DNA of 64,000 bases from assembly GCA_022009995.1 (NCBI GenBank), contig CP091734.1:806001-870000 (forward strand), given 5' to 3'. The notes beneath the pieces were generated by a model, which was not told the DNA's origin, did not search any database, and saw nothing but the letters and a program-made list of their open reading frames with translations. How positions within the stretch are numbered: position 1 is the first letter of the stretch; the number at the start of each line of letters is the position of its first letter. Below, piece by piece: positions 1-8,950 of this stretch. The stretch is from Clostridiales bacterium. GTDB lineage: Bacteria > Bacillota > Clostridia > Christensenellales > CAG-917. The translations under genes and the position numbers were made by a program.

Positions 1-2
1 TC

Positions 3-1121
3 ACGATTTCCCGTCCGAGTTGGATGTGGGGCGCGGAATTCGGCTTCAACGAGTTTGGGCTGAATATCGGCAACGAAGCGGTGTTCACGAAAGAAAAGTA
101 CGTAAAAACCGACGGCGTAACGGGTATGGATATGCTGCGCCTGGCTCTTGAAAGGTGCAGGAGCGCGAAAGAAGCCCTGGACTTTCTGACCGATTTTATC
201 GAAAAATATCCGCAGGGCGGGAATTGCGGATACGGAAAGAAATTTTATTATCACAACTCTTTTCTGATTGCCGACTCGTCGGACGCTTACGTTCTGGAAA
301 CCGCGGGGAAATACTGGGTATGGAAAAAGGTGAAAGACTTCTTTGCGATATCCAACTGTCTGTGTCTTGAAAACTATGACGAGTGCAGCGCGGGGCTTGT
401 TGAAAACGCAATTAAAAACGGCTGGTGCAAGTCAAAAGACGACTTTAACTTTGTAAAATGTTATACTGAACCCTTGTTTACGAAATTTGCAAAGGGCAGA
501 GAACGCCGCGCAAAAGCGATGGAATTGCTGGGCGAAGGCGCGCCCGACGTCAAAAAGTTTATATCGATTTTGCGCTCTCACGCAGGGAAAGCGGAGCGCG
601 GATATCAGGAAGTCGGCAGTATTTGTATGCACGCGGGCGGCGTTATCGGCGACCAGACGACGGCAAGTTACGTTGCGGAAATCGACGGCGCGGACAGCGT
701 GTATTTCGTCACCGGAGCGTCGTTGCCGTGCATAAGTTTGTTCAAGCCGTACGTCCTTGGAAAAAACGAGCACGTCGCGGAAGACGGCGAAGATAAAAAA
801 GGCGTCGAGTATTGGCTGACGCACGAAAAAATGCTGCGCTATTTCATCAGCGGTACGCTTTTGACAAACGAGATTATCGAAAAAGGAAGGGCTGCCGAAA
901 ACGAGTGGATCGACAGGTTTTTATCCGCCCCGAAGGAAGACCGCGTCGCAATTTCCGAGGACGCATTCGAGCAGGACGAAAGGCTTGTCTTAAAGCAGCT
1001 TGACGACGCCCGTACAAAACAAATCTCGTTCACGAGAGGCGGCGCGTATTACAGGATTTTCTGGAAAAACAAAACGAAAAAACTGTATGAATTTATCAAA
1101 AAAGAAAATAAGGAAAAGTAA
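3..1121 (+). CDS. C69-family (secernin-type) dipeptidase, 5' end missing
   Basis: The window opens inside this gene: the frame is already open at base 3 and reads SRPSWMWGAEFGFNEFGL, the conserved block of secernin-like C69 peptidases that normally lies some tens of residues after the catalytic N-terminal cysteine. That cysteine is therefore outside the window. About 372 residues remain, ending in a Lys-rich tail. A later conserved stretch (GGNCGYGKKFYYHNSFLIAD, near residues 72-91) fits the Ntn-hydrolase fold. Family members hydrolyse small peptides or amide bonds; the substrate here is unknown. The internal ATG at base 24 is not the true start. No frameshift is seen. It ends before a terminator shared with the convergent TetR gene. 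Confidence 0.8.
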   Translation, partial: TISRPSWMWGAEFGFNEFGLNIGNEAVFTKEKYVKTDGVTGMDMLRLALERCRSAKEALDFLTDFIEKYPQGGNCGYGKKFYYHNSFLIADSSDAYVLETAGKYWVWKKVKDFFAISNCLCLENYDECSAGLVENAIKNGWCKSKDDFNFVKCYTEPLFTKFAKGRERRAKAMELLGEGAPDVKKFISILRSHAGKAERGYQEVGSICMHAGGVIGDQTTASYVAEIDGADSVYFVTGASLPCISLFKPYVLGKNEHVAEDGEDKKGVEYWLTHEKMLRYFISGTLLTNEIIEKGRAAENEWIDRFLSAPKEDRVAISEDAFEQDERLVLKQLDDARTKQISFTRGGAYYRIFWKNKTKKLYEFIKKENKEK

Positions 1122-1165
1122 TAATAATACTTAATTTAATTAAAAAACCGCATTGAATAAAAAAT

Positions 1166-1188
1166 AAAACCGCCGATCGGCGGTTTTT
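1166..1188. terminator. Bidirectional intrinsic terminator
   Basis: A perfect inverted repeat, AAAACCGCCGA/TCGGCGGTTTT, is flanked by an A-tract on the left and a T-tract on the right. It sits between the convergent C69 peptidase and TetR genes, so it can serve both. Confidence 0.85.
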
Positions 1189-1189
1189 C

Positions 1190-1792
1190 TTATTTCTTAA
1201 AAAGCGAAACAAGCATATCTATGACGATTTTACGCATGCGGTCGTAGTCGATATAAGAGTGCTTATCGAAAACCTTTTCGTGGGCGTAGGACTGCACGGT
1301 TTCCATCGCAAGGTGGACGCGTTCAAAAATATCCTCGCGGTCATAGCCCAAAGAGCGGAGTTTTGCGACGAACCTCATCGTCATATCGTTTTCAAGCGCC
1401 ATAAATTTGTCGCGTACGGTTTTGTCCGTGGACGAAAGGGAGTGCAACGCCTCGTGAATGGCGGCGTTGTTTTCGTGCACCGTAACGGCGTTGTCGATGG
1501 AGTGCGTGATGATAAAATCGAAGTCCACGGGGGCGGTGATTTTGTCGAACATTTCAAACACGGGATAAAACACGTTGTCGACGTAAATGTCCAGCACCTC
1601 GATGAGAATATCGCGTTTATCGTGGAAATATCCATAGACGATGCCCGTGGAAACGCCCGCTTTTTTTGCGATTTCCGACGTGTTCGTGTTGAAATAGCCG
1701 ACCTTTGCGAAAAGTTCGTACCCGGCTTCGATAATCCTGTTCTTTTTATCGATCGAGCGCTGTTGTTGCGGCTCGCGTACTTCCTGTGACAT
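1190..1792 (-). CDS. TetR/AcrR-family transcriptional regulator
   Basis: This 200-residue protein has a typical TetR layout. The N-terminal helix-turn-helix (about residues 17-63) contains the hallmark run EIAKKAGVSTGIVYGYFHDK, followed by a variable helical ligand domain. The ATG at 1792 has a GAGAGG ribosome-binding site about 7 bases upstream. The gene is divergent from the feo operon across about 180 bases that carry the strong feo promoter and paired TGAA-N6-TTCA repeats, so it may autoregulate or affect feo; that is inference. TetR proteins usually control efflux or metabolism genes, and the ligand is unknown. Confidence 0.85.
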   Translation of the reverse strand: MSQEVREPQQQRSIDKKNRIIEAGYELFAKVGYFNTNTSEIAKKAGVSTGIVYGYFHDKRDILIEVLDIYVDNVFYPVFEMFDKITAPVDFDFIITHSIDNAVTVHENNAAIHEALHSLSSTDKTVRDKFMALENDMTMRFVAKLRSLGYDREDIFERVHLAMETVQSYAHEKVFDKHSYIDYDRMRKIVIDMLVSLFKK

Positions 1793-1861
1793 ATTTTTTA
1801 CCTCTCAAACATTATACATTACTTTCAAAGAAAAAGCAAAACAAAACGCCGTCAAAAAATA

Positions 1862-1953
1862 TGAAAAAAAATTCAGATTTTTGCCAAAAAGGGTTGACAA
1901 ACTATTTTCAAGCGAATATACTAACCTTGCAAATATGAAAGAAAATTCATATT
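1862..1953 (+). promoter_or_regulatory. feo promoter flanked by two TGAA-N6-TTCA inverted repeats
   Basis: A near-consensus sigma-A promoter is visible: TTGACA at 1894-1899, a 17-base spacer and TATACT at 1917-1922. Two inverted repeats of the same architecture flank it: TGAA-N6-TTCA at 1862-1875 and AATATGAA-N6-TTCATATT at 1932-1953. The second covers the expected transcription start and has 8-bp perfect arms, so a repressor bound there would block initiation. An iron-responsive regulator is the natural guess, but this is not the classic Fur box. Confidence 0.65.
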
Positions 1954-1974
1954 CACATAATTCGGAGGTGGCTT

Positions 1975-2187
1975 ATGCCGTTGGTAGTAGCACCCGTCGG
2001 CAAGGACGTGAGAGTCGTGAAAATCCTTGCGGACGAGAAAACGAAAAAACATCTTGAAAACCTTGGTATTACGATTGATTCCGTTATCCGCGTAATATCG
2101 GCAAGCGGGGGCAGCGTTATCTGCATCGTAAAAGACGGCAGGCTCGCTCTCGACAAAGAAATGGCAACAAAAATCCTTATTGCATAG
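1975..2187 (+). CDS. feoA: FeoA-domain ferrous iron transport protein (first copy)
   Basis: This 70-residue protein is a single SH3-like FeoA domain, a small cytosolic partner of the FeoB iron permease. The C-terminal half (SGGSVICIVKDGRLALDKEM) matches the usual FeoA ending in which the last strand follows a GxxxxxxxxGxxxxL pattern. The ATG follows GGAGG by 5 bases. It is the first gene of the feo operon and lies 9 bases before a second FeoA gene. Tandem FeoA genes are common in Clostridia. The two copies are only weakly alike, which suggests distinct roles. Confidence 0.85.
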   Translation: MPLVVAPVGKDVRVVKILADEKTKKHLENLGITIDSVIRVISASGGSVICIVKDGRLALDKEMATKILIA

Positions 2188-2196
2188 GAGGCATAT

Positions 2197-2430
2197 ATGG
2201 AAAAGAGATTAAGCGAATTTTCGATTGGCGAAACCGGCGTGATTCGTCTTGTCGGCGGCGACGGCAAGATAAGACGTCGTTTGTTCGATATGGGCGTTAC
2301 TCCCGGCGCGGAAGTTTATCTTAGAAAACGCGCTCCGCTCGGCGATCCCATCGAAATTACTTTAAGGGGTTATGAACTCACTCTTCGCAAAAGCGAGGCG
2401 GACGTCGTAACGATGGAGGTTGAAGCATGA
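2197..2430 (+). CDS. feoA: FeoA-domain ferrous iron transport protein (second copy)
   Basis: This 77-residue FeoA domain is more canonical than the first copy. It contains GETGVIRLVGGDGKIRRRLFDMGVTPG and then a strand-rich end with DPIEITLRGYELTLRKSEA, as in E. coli-type FeoA. It is expected to bind FeoB at the cytoplasmic face and modulate its GTPase or transport activity. It has an AGGAGG ribosome-binding site and overlaps the feoB start by 4 bases (ATGA), which suggests translational coupling. The frame is intact. Confidence 0.9.
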   Translation: MEKRLSEFSIGETGVIRLVGGDGKIRRRLFDMGVTPGAEVYLRKRAPLGDPIEITLRGYELTLRKSEADVVTMEVEA

Positions 2431-5187
2431 AAAAGTTTGCACTTGCGGGAAACCCGAACTGTGGCAAAACAACCTTATTCAACTCCCTGACTGGTTCGAC
2501 CGCGCACGTCGGCAACTGGCCGGGCGTAACGGTCGATAAGCGCGAAGGAACGTACAAGAAGTGCGCGGAGCCGGTGTCGATCGTCGACCTTCCGGGCATT
2601 TATTCGTTGTCGCCTTACACGCCCGAAGAAGTCATTTCCAGAAACTTCATTCTTGACGAAAAGCCCGACTGCGTCATCAATATCGTTGACGCGACAAACC
2701 TTGAACGCAACCTGTATCTGACCACTCAGATTATGGAAATCGACGTGCCTATGGTCATCGCGCTCAATATGATGGACGAGGTCGAAACAGGGCGATAAAA
2801 TCGACGCGGCAAGCCTTGAAAAGAAAATCGGCATTCCCGTCGTACCCATTTCCGCGCTGAAAGAAAAAGGGCTTGAAGAACTTATGAAACGCGCGTACGA
2901 CGCGTCCAACGAAAAGCGTCAGGGCAAAACCGTTCTCGAAGGCAGCGCGCTCATGCACCTTATCGGCGACTGCAAAATCGCGCTCGAAGGTCAGGGCGTC
3001 GACAACGCTTTGTTCCACGCGATTAAACTTGTGGAACTTGACGAGCTGGAAGTAAAAGCGCATCCGCAATCGACGGCGATGGTTGAAGAGTTCAAAAAGA
3101 CTTTCTCCGACGACACTTTCGGCAGCGACTTCGAGGCGCTTGTCGCGGACAGCAGATATAAATATATCTCTAAACATTATTCGTCCGTACTTACGAAGAG
3201 CGAACAAAAGCAAAAGGAAACTTTCGCGCTCGGACAAGGCGGATAAAATCCTTACTCATAAGGTATGGGGTATCCCCATCTTCCTTGTAATACTGTTTCT
3301 GGTATTCCACCTTACGTTCGCGGAAGACTTTTTGTTCCTCGGCGCGGGCGGCGTGTTCGATAAGAAAGCGGTGGCTTATGACGCGAACAAAAACGTAATC
3401 GAAGTTACCGAAGACACTTACGATCCCGATAACGTGAAATACTACGACGCGGACGGCAACGAAGCCGAACTCACCTTTGAAAACGGCAAGCTCGCGTCGG
3501 TCGAGGCGAAACCCTTCGTGTTTACCGGCGACGGAAAGAAAGTCCTTGTCGAAAACGCGGCGGAACTGCCCGAAGGCACGAAATTCTATGCCAACGAAAG
3601 GGCAAATGGGAAGTAACTATCGAAGCAACTGAGTTTGTGTATTGGAAAAACAGCCTCGGCGAAGTCACGAGAATTTCGGCAGGCGACGCTAAAAACCTTG
3701 CGGCAGGCACTAAGATTTACGCCGACGAAGAATTGACTCACGAAGTTACTCTGAACGCCGACGGCGAAGTCGAAGGATACGCGGACATAGAAACGGAATA
3801 CGAATCGGCATTCGTGTCGGGCATCGACGAGTTCTGCGCGGGAATTTCCGCGGCAACCTTCTTCGGATATGAAGAAAGCGTTTACGGTCCCGGCGTAATT
3901 CTTGCGAACCTTCTCAACACGTTCACCGACTTTTTAAGCACCTGCATCAACGAAGGTCTTGTGAAATCGGGCGCACCCGACTGGCTTACGGGGCTTATCG
4001 TTGACGGTATCTTCGGCGGCTTGTTCGCGGTGCTCGGCTTCCTGCCTCAGATTCTTTTGCTGTTCCTGTTCTTCTCGATTCTGGAAGACAGCGGATATAT
4101 GGCGCGCGTAGCGTTCATCCTTGACAGAATTTTCAGAAGATTCGGTCTTTCGGGCAGGGCGTTCATGCCGATGATTATGGGATTCGGGTGCTCCGTTCCC
4201 GCGTTCATCAACACCCGTACGCTTGCCGACGAAAAGGAACGCGTCGCGACAATCAGGGTTATTCCGTTTTTCAGCTGCGGCGCGAAACTGCCGATTCTTA
4301 CGGCAATCGCGGGCGGTATCGCAACTATGACGGGGCTTAAAAATCCCGACGTAATTACTTATTGCATGTACATTCTGGGCGTAGTCGTCGCAATCGCTTG
4401 CGTGCTGCTTATGAGAGCGACCACGATGAAAGGCGACGTTCCCCCGTTCATTATGGAATTGCCCGCATACCACGTGCCGCAACCCAAAAACCTTATGTTG
4501 CACCTGTGGGATAAGACGAAACACTTCGTCAAGAAGGCTTTCACGATTATCCTTGCGTCGACAATCGTTATCTGGTTCATGAGCCATTTCAGCTGGAACT
4601 GGAATTACCTGGAAGACACGCAGATGAATCAGAGTATCCTTGCGGGTATCGGCGGAATTATCAGACCTTTGTTCACCCCGTTGGGATTCGGCTCGCAGCT
4701 TGCAAATAGTTTCGGTTGGGTATTCGCGGTCGCGGCAATCACCGGTCTTATCGCAAAAGAAAACGTTATCGCGACGTTCGGTACTCTTGCGGCTTGCATA
4801 GTCGGCGGAATGATTGACGTGGAAGCGGACGGCGGTCTGATGGCAGTCGCGGAAATGATCAGAGCAACTGGCATCGGCGTTCCCGGACTCATCGCGTTCA
4901 TCGCGTTCAATATGCTGACAATCCCCTGCTTTGCGGCAGTCGCAACGGCAAAGGCGGAACTTCCCTCAAAGAAGTCGTTCAGAAACACCTTGCTGTTCTG
5001 GGTCGGCACGAGTTATATCGTGGCAATGATGATTTACCTTATCGGCAGCTGGTGGTGGACGGTGTTCATCTTCGCGGCGATATGGGCGGCAATCATTACG
5101 CTCATCGTGCTTGACAACAAAGGTAAAATCGACGTAAACGGCTTTTTCAAAAACCTTAAAGGTAAAATGAGAAAAGCAAAGGAGTAA
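2427..5187 (+). CDS. feoB: Ferrous iron transporter FeoB, with a large extracellular insert (three consensus frameshifts)
   Basis: FeoB imports Fe2+ through a membrane permease fused to an N-terminal G domain. Visible motifs are G1 GNPNCGKTT (residues 8-16), G3 DLPG, G4 NMMD, and the permease signatures ILEDSGYMARVAF and MGFGCSVPA. Three indels split the frame: about 2787 (two bases lost in an A-run), about 3221 (CGCGCG to CGCG) and about 3599 (A4 to A3). Joined, the protein is about 921 residues, longer than most Firmicutes FeoB. The excess is a strand-rich, acidic insert (about residues 308-470) between the first permease helix and the next conserved segment, with two copies of a GTKxYAxE motif. 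Upstream overlap with feoA supports coupling. Confidence 0.9.
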
Positions 5188-5191
5188 TATT

Positions 5192-5407
5192 ATGTGGTCG
5201 TGGCTTGCACCGTTAATCGGAATATTATGCGCGCTGTTCGTGGTAGGCGTCATCGTCTGGAACCGCACGCGCAAAAAGAAAGGAAAATCATCCTGTTGTA
5301 ACGATTGCGGGGGCTGTCCGTGCTGCAACTCCTGCAAAGGTCGGGACGCCGAGTTGAAAAAACTCGAAGAAGTCAGAAACAAAAATAACGACGAAACTTC
5401 ATTATAA
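5192..5407 (+). CDS. Small Cys-rich membrane protein of the feo operon
   Basis: This 71-residue protein has one N-terminal membrane helix (about residues 5-24), a basic stop-transfer stretch (RTRKKKGK), a cluster of seven cysteines (SCCNDCGGCPCCNSC) and a charged tail. It starts 4 bases after feoB. Small single-helix Cys-rich proteins after feoB are known as FeoB-associated membrane proteins in Firmicutes, and a FeoC-like or iron-handling role has been proposed for them. The cysteine cluster could bind Fe2+ or an iron-sulfur cluster on the cytoplasmic side; that is inference from composition and position. Confidence 0.7.
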   Translation: MWSWLAPLIGILCALFVVGVIVWNRTRKKKGKSSCCNDCGGCPCCNSCKGRDAELKKLEEVRNKNNDETSL

Positions 5408-5433
5408 TAATAGTAACATTTGTCCCTCCCTGG

Positions 5434-5468
5434 AAAAAATCCCCGCGCAATTTGCGTGGGGATTTTTT
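5434..5468. terminator. Intrinsic terminator after the feo operon
   Basis: A 16-bp stem with one G-T wobble (AATCCCCGCGCA/TGCGTGGGGATT core) ends in T6 on the plus strand and is preceded by A6. It lies between the convergent feo operon and apgM and can act in both directions. Confidence 0.85.
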
Positions 5469-5494
5469 ATATCGTTTCGGGTTGGAAAGTCGTG

Positions 5495-6700
5495 TTATTT
5501 CAGTTTTATGAAATCGTTGAAAAGCGACGGAGCGTCGTCGTAAAACACGCCGGTGTCTTTTGCCGTTTTTTCATTGAAGTCGTTGTTTTCGCCAAGTTTT
5601 TCGCGGGAAGAATACATAAGAAACGGCACGGGATTTCTTGAATGAGTTTTGATTGAACAAGGCGTCGGATGGTCGGGCAGAAACATCAGCGCAAAGTCTT
5701 CGTGTTTTGCCGTCAATCCGTTTACAATCGTTCCGATTATGTCTTTATCAATCATTTCGATGCTGTAAACCTTGCGTTCTGCTTCTCCGCGGTGTCCGCA
5801 TTCGTCGGGTGCTTCCACGTGGATATAGCAGAAATCGTTTGTTTCAAGGGCTTTGAGAGCGGCTTCTCCCTTGCCGAGGAAATTAGTGTCCCAGTTGCCT
5901 GTCGCACCGTTTACTTCGATAACGTCCATGCCTGCGCCTTTGCCGATACCTTTCAGCAAATCGACTGCCGAAATCATTGCGCCGCGAAGGGAAGTTTTGT
6001 CGACGAACGGGGTGAGCGCGGGCTTCACGCCGCCGCCCCAGAACCATATGCAGTTGGCGGGATTTTTGCCTTCTTTTTTACGCTTTTCGTTTATCGGGTG
6101 GTTTTCAAGCAATGCGTAAGATTTTTCGTAAAGGTCAAGGAACAAATCCTTGTAAACGCCTTTCGGGAGATAGTCCTTGATTTTCCTGCCCGTTATGTCG
6201 TGCGGCGGGGTAACTTCGTCGTCCACGACGCCGTGGTTTATAATCAGGCAATGGCGATAACTGACGCCCGGATAAAAATGCAGGGAGTCCGTTTCCAGAT
6301 GTTTTTTGATATGCGCGACAAGTACGGCGGCTTCCGCCGTTGATATTTCGCCCGCGGAATAGTCAACCATCGTTTTGTCCGAAAAGTTTTTTTCCGTGGA
6401 GAGCGTGACAAGATTCATTCTGTACGCGACGTCGGTATCTTTCATATCGACGCCTATGCTGAGCGCTTCCAACGGTGAACGTCCGCTGTAATACTTTTCG
6501 GGGGCGTAGCCGAGCACGGCAAGGTTTGCGACGTCGCTTGCCGGCTTAAACCCGTCGGGCACCGTTTTCACAAGCCCGATTTTTGCGGTTTTTGCAAGTT
6601 TTCTTGCGTTTTCGATGTTTGCTTTTTCAAGGGGCGTGCCCGAAATCGACGGTATATATTCGTCCGCCATTCCGTCGCCCAGAACGATAACGTACTTCAT
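5495..6700 (-). CDS. apgM: Cofactor-independent phosphoglycerate mutase, archaeal (ApgM) type
   Basis: This 401-residue protein of the alkaline phosphatase superfamily interconverts 3- and 2-phosphoglycerate in glycolysis. It opens with KYVIVLGDGMADE, where the metal-binding Asp of ApgM lies, and carries DYSAGEISTAEA, GGGVKPAL and HVEAPDECGHRG motifs. Later His/Asp ligands appear in LPDHPTPC. An in-frame extension to 6796 exists, but I reject it because the family begins at KYVIV and a promoter lies between the two. The start has no ribosome-binding site, and the -10 element lies only 8 bases upstream, so a leaderless transcript is likely. It is divergent from the GH127 gene. Confidence 0.9.
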   Translation of the reverse strand: MKYVIVLGDGMADEYIPSISGTPLEKANIENARKLAKTAKIGLVKTVPDGFKPASDVANLAVLGYAPEKYYSGRSPLEALSIGVDMKDTDVAYRMNLVTLSTEKNFSDKTMVDYSAGEISTAEAAVLVAHIKKHLETDSLHFYPGVSYRHCLIINHGVVDDEVTPPHDITGRKIKDYLPKGVYKDLFLDLYEKSYALLENHPINEKRKKEGKNPANCIWFWGGGVKPALTPFVDKTSLRGAMISAVDLLKGIGKGAGMDVIEVNGATGNWDTNFLGKGEAALKALETNDFCYIHVEAPDECGHRGEAERKVYSIEMIDKDIIGTIVNGLTAKHEDFALMFLPDHPTPCSIKTHSRNPVPFLMYSSREKLGENNDFNEKTAKDTGVFYDDAPSLFNDFIKLK

Positions 6701-6708
6701 ACGGATAA

Positions 6709-6738
6709 AGTATAAATCAATTATCTTGCGTTTGTCAA
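6709..6738 (-). promoter_or_regulatory. apgM promoter, apparently leaderless
   Basis: Read on the minus strand, TTGACA (6738-6733), an 18-base spacer and TATACT (6714-6709) lead almost directly to the ATG at 6700. Transcription should begin within a base or two of the start codon. Confidence 0.6.
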
Positions 6739-6782
6739 ACGAACGCGAAGATTGCGGCGCCTTAAAACATAATAAAATCTGC

Positions 6783-6848
6783 TTGCGTAAGCGCATAAAA
6801 GAATATATAATATATATACTTGTTGAAACGGTAAATTGAAACGGTAAA
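6783..6848 (+). promoter_or_regulatory. GH127 promoter with a 13-bp tandem repeat in the leader
   Basis: TTGCGT at 6783-6788, a 17-base spacer and TATAAT at 6806-6811 form a plausible promoter. The leader contains two adjacent perfect copies of TTGAAACGGTAAA (6823-6835 and 6836-6848), ending 4 bases before the start codon. No Shine-Dalgarno sequence is present, so the repeat may replace or control ribosome access. Confidence 0.55.
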
Positions 6849-6852
6849 ATTT

Positions 6853-8823
6853 ATGGCAGAAAGCAAAGAAAAACTTCAAAAACTGCCGCTTGGCGAAATC
6901 AAGCCTATGGGATGGCTCAAACGGGAACTTGAATTGCAGGCGACGGGGCTTACCGGACGTCTGGACGAGTTATGGGACGACGTTTCCAAAAAATCGGCGT
7001 GGCTCGGCGGTCACGGCGAGGCGTGGGAGCGCGGCCCGTATTACCTTGACGGGCTTGTTTCGCTTGCGTATCTTCTGGACGACCGCCGTCTTATCGACCG
7101 CGTCGGATTATGGATTGAAAAAATCCTGTCGTCGGTTGACGCCAGCGGGTTTTTCGGGCCTGCGCGCACGGTTGACTGGTGGCCGCGTATCCTTGCGCTT
7201 CGCGCGCTCTGGTCGTATTACGAAGTTACCGGGGACAAGCAGATTCCGCCGTTTGTAAGGAACTTTTTCAAGTACGAATTCAATAACCTTGACGAGCAAC
7301 CTTTTTACGTATGGGCTGCCGCAAGGTCGTTTGAACAATTTATCCCGATGAAACGGCTTTTCGACGAAACGGGCGACGAGATGATAAACCAACTTGTCGA
7401 CAAAATCGTCGACGGCTCGTACGACTGGTTTTCGGTTTATGAAAAATTCCGTTATAAAAAACCCGCCTCGACTTATCTCAGCCGCGGCATTATAAATTTC
7501 GGCGCGAAAGTGGGCGCAAACGCCGACAGAAAACGGAAATACGGCGCAATGCCGCAAAAAAAACAGATGAGCGCGCATAAAATCACGGCGCACAACAAAC
7601 TGCCCACCGTAAGAAAACTTATGCTTTTGCACGGCGTGAACAACGCGATGGCGGTGAAATATCCCGTTTTGCTGAACGATTTCCGTCCCGATCCCGAACT
7701 TGTGCTGTTGTCGAAAAGGACGGTTGAAAACCTTATGAAATATCACGGCACGGCGGCGGGCGTATTCACGTCGGACGAGACTCTCGATGGCACGAACCCG
7801 TCAAAGGGCGTCGAACTTTGCACGGTGGTCGAGTTTATGCGAAGCCTTGAAACGCTTGTCGAAAAAACGGGCGACACTTATTACGCCGACTTGTTGGAAC
7901 TTAATTGCTTCAACGCGCTTCCCGCAACGATTACCAAAGATTATACGGCGCATCAGTACGTCCAGCAGCCAAACGCTATTGCGGCAAACCGTATAAAACG
8001 CGACTTTTTCAACGTGCGTCCGGACGGCACCGTTTACGGACTGGAACCCAATTACGGCTGTTGCACGGCAAATATGCATCAGGGATTCCCGAAATTCACG
8101 GAAAATCTTTGTTACAAAACCGACGAAGGATTTTGCTTTATGGTATATTCCCCGTGCAGAATTTCGACGCTTTTCAAGGGCGTAAGGGTTATTCTGAACG
8201 AGTCCACCGATTATCCTTTCAAAAACAAGTCGAAAATCGTCGTGGAGTCGGTGTCGGGCAATCCCGAAATCAAGTTTTCTTTCCGCGTGCCGCAATACAC
8301 AAGCATCGAAGTGCTGGTGAACGGCAAAAAAGTCGTGTCGGGCGACAAGGGCATTATCGCTTTCAAGAAAAAGGTCGAAGCGGGCGACGTCATCGAACTT
8401 TTGTTCGATATGCCGCTTACGACGGTCGTGAACCCCGACAAGTCGATAAGTTTTCGGAAAGGAACGTTGCTTTTTGCGACGAAACTTCGCGCAAAGTGCG
8501 ATACGCGCGGCAAAATCCCGTTTTGTGACTACGAATACAAGACGGTTTCGCAGTGGCGCACCTTGCCCGAACTTCAACATAAAAAACATTTGGCCGTCAT
8601 AGAAACGACGGAAAGGGAAGTGCCGGCGATGCCGTTTGACGAGGACAATCCCCCCGTTGAAATCACGTATCGCGCGCGCTACGTCCAGAACTGGAACGAG
8701 GTCAAAAACAGCGCGGGGAGAGTGCCCCGCCGTGCAAGGTACGGCAAGGAAACGTTCGAGCGCACCCTTGTACCGTACGGTTGCACGAGAATACGAATTT
8801 CCCATCACCCCGTTTTTAAGTGA
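6853..8823 (+). CDS. Glycoside hydrolase family 127-like (beta-L-arabinofuranosidase-type) enzyme
   Basis: This 656-residue intact protein belongs to the DUF1680/GH127 group. Family enzymes release beta-L-arabinofuranose from plant glycans using a zinc-bound catalytic cysteine. The hallmark NYGCCTANMHQG lies near residues 400-411, with adjacent Cys403 and Cys404, and GVELCTVVEFMRSLE carries the expected acidic residue near residue 325. An (alpha/alpha)6 barrel occupies the first 420 residues and is followed by beta-sandwich domains. There is no signal peptide, so it probably acts on imported oligosaccharides. It is the first of several carbohydrate enzymes on this strand. The exact substrate cannot be read from sequence. 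Confidence 0.85.
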   Translation: MAESKEKLQKLPLGEIKPMGWLKRELELQATGLTGRLDELWDDVSKKSAWLGGHGEAWERGPYYLDGLVSLAYLLDDRRLIDRVGLWIEKILSSVDASGFFGPARTVDWWPRILALRALWSYYEVTGDKQIPPFVRNFFKYEFNNLDEQPFYVWAAARSFEQFIPMKRLFDETGDEMINQLVDKIVDGSYDWFSVYEKFRYKKPASTYLSRGIINFGAKVGANADRKRKYGAMPQKKQMSAHKITAHNKLPTVRKLMLLHGVNNAMAVKYPVLLNDFRPDPELVLLSKRTVENLMKYHGTAAGVFTSDETLDGTNPSKGVELCTVVEFMRSLETLVEKTGDTYYADLLELNCFNALPATITKDYTAHQYVQQPNAIAANRIKRDFFNVRPDGTVYGLEPNYGCCTANMHQGFPKFTENLCYKTDEGFCFMVYSPCRISTLFKGVRVILNESTDYPFKNKSKIVVESVSGNPEIKFSFRVPQYTSIEVLVNGKKVVSGDKGIIAFKKKVEAGDVIELLFDMPLTTVVNPDKSISFRKGTLLFATKLRAKCDTRGKIPFCDYEYKTVSQWRTLPELQHKKHLAVIETTEREVPAMPFDEDNPPVEITYRARYVQNWNEVKNSAGRVPRRARYGKETFERTLVPYGCTRIRISHHPVFK

Positions 8824-8839
8824 AATAATAAGCGTCTTT

Positions 8840-8941
8840 GCGACTACGTGGTCGGTATTTTTCAGTTGTGTACTCTGATGTACACGCCTTCAAAAATCCG
8901 CCCCTGTTGTCACAAATACACTCATTCTTTCACTTAAAAAG
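8840..8941 (+). repeat. GTAC-hairpin intergenic repeat, locus A copy 1
   Basis: This is the first of two roughly 102-bp direct repeats, period 111, filling the gap between the GH127 and GH2 genes. Its core is a hairpin: arms GGTATTTTTCAG and CTTCAAAAATCC surround GTGTAC-TCTGAT-GTACAC (8868-8885). An open frame runs through both copies, but it only translates the repeat. Confidence 0.8.
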
Positions 8942-8950
8942 ACGAAAGGT

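Noticed and set aside
2427..5187. feoB as a decayed pseudogene
   Set aside because: Its breaks are of the same homopolymer kind as those in essential genes, and all domains are conserved.
6701..6796. N-terminal extension of apgM
   Set aside because: It crosses the apgM promoter, and the family starts at the later Met.
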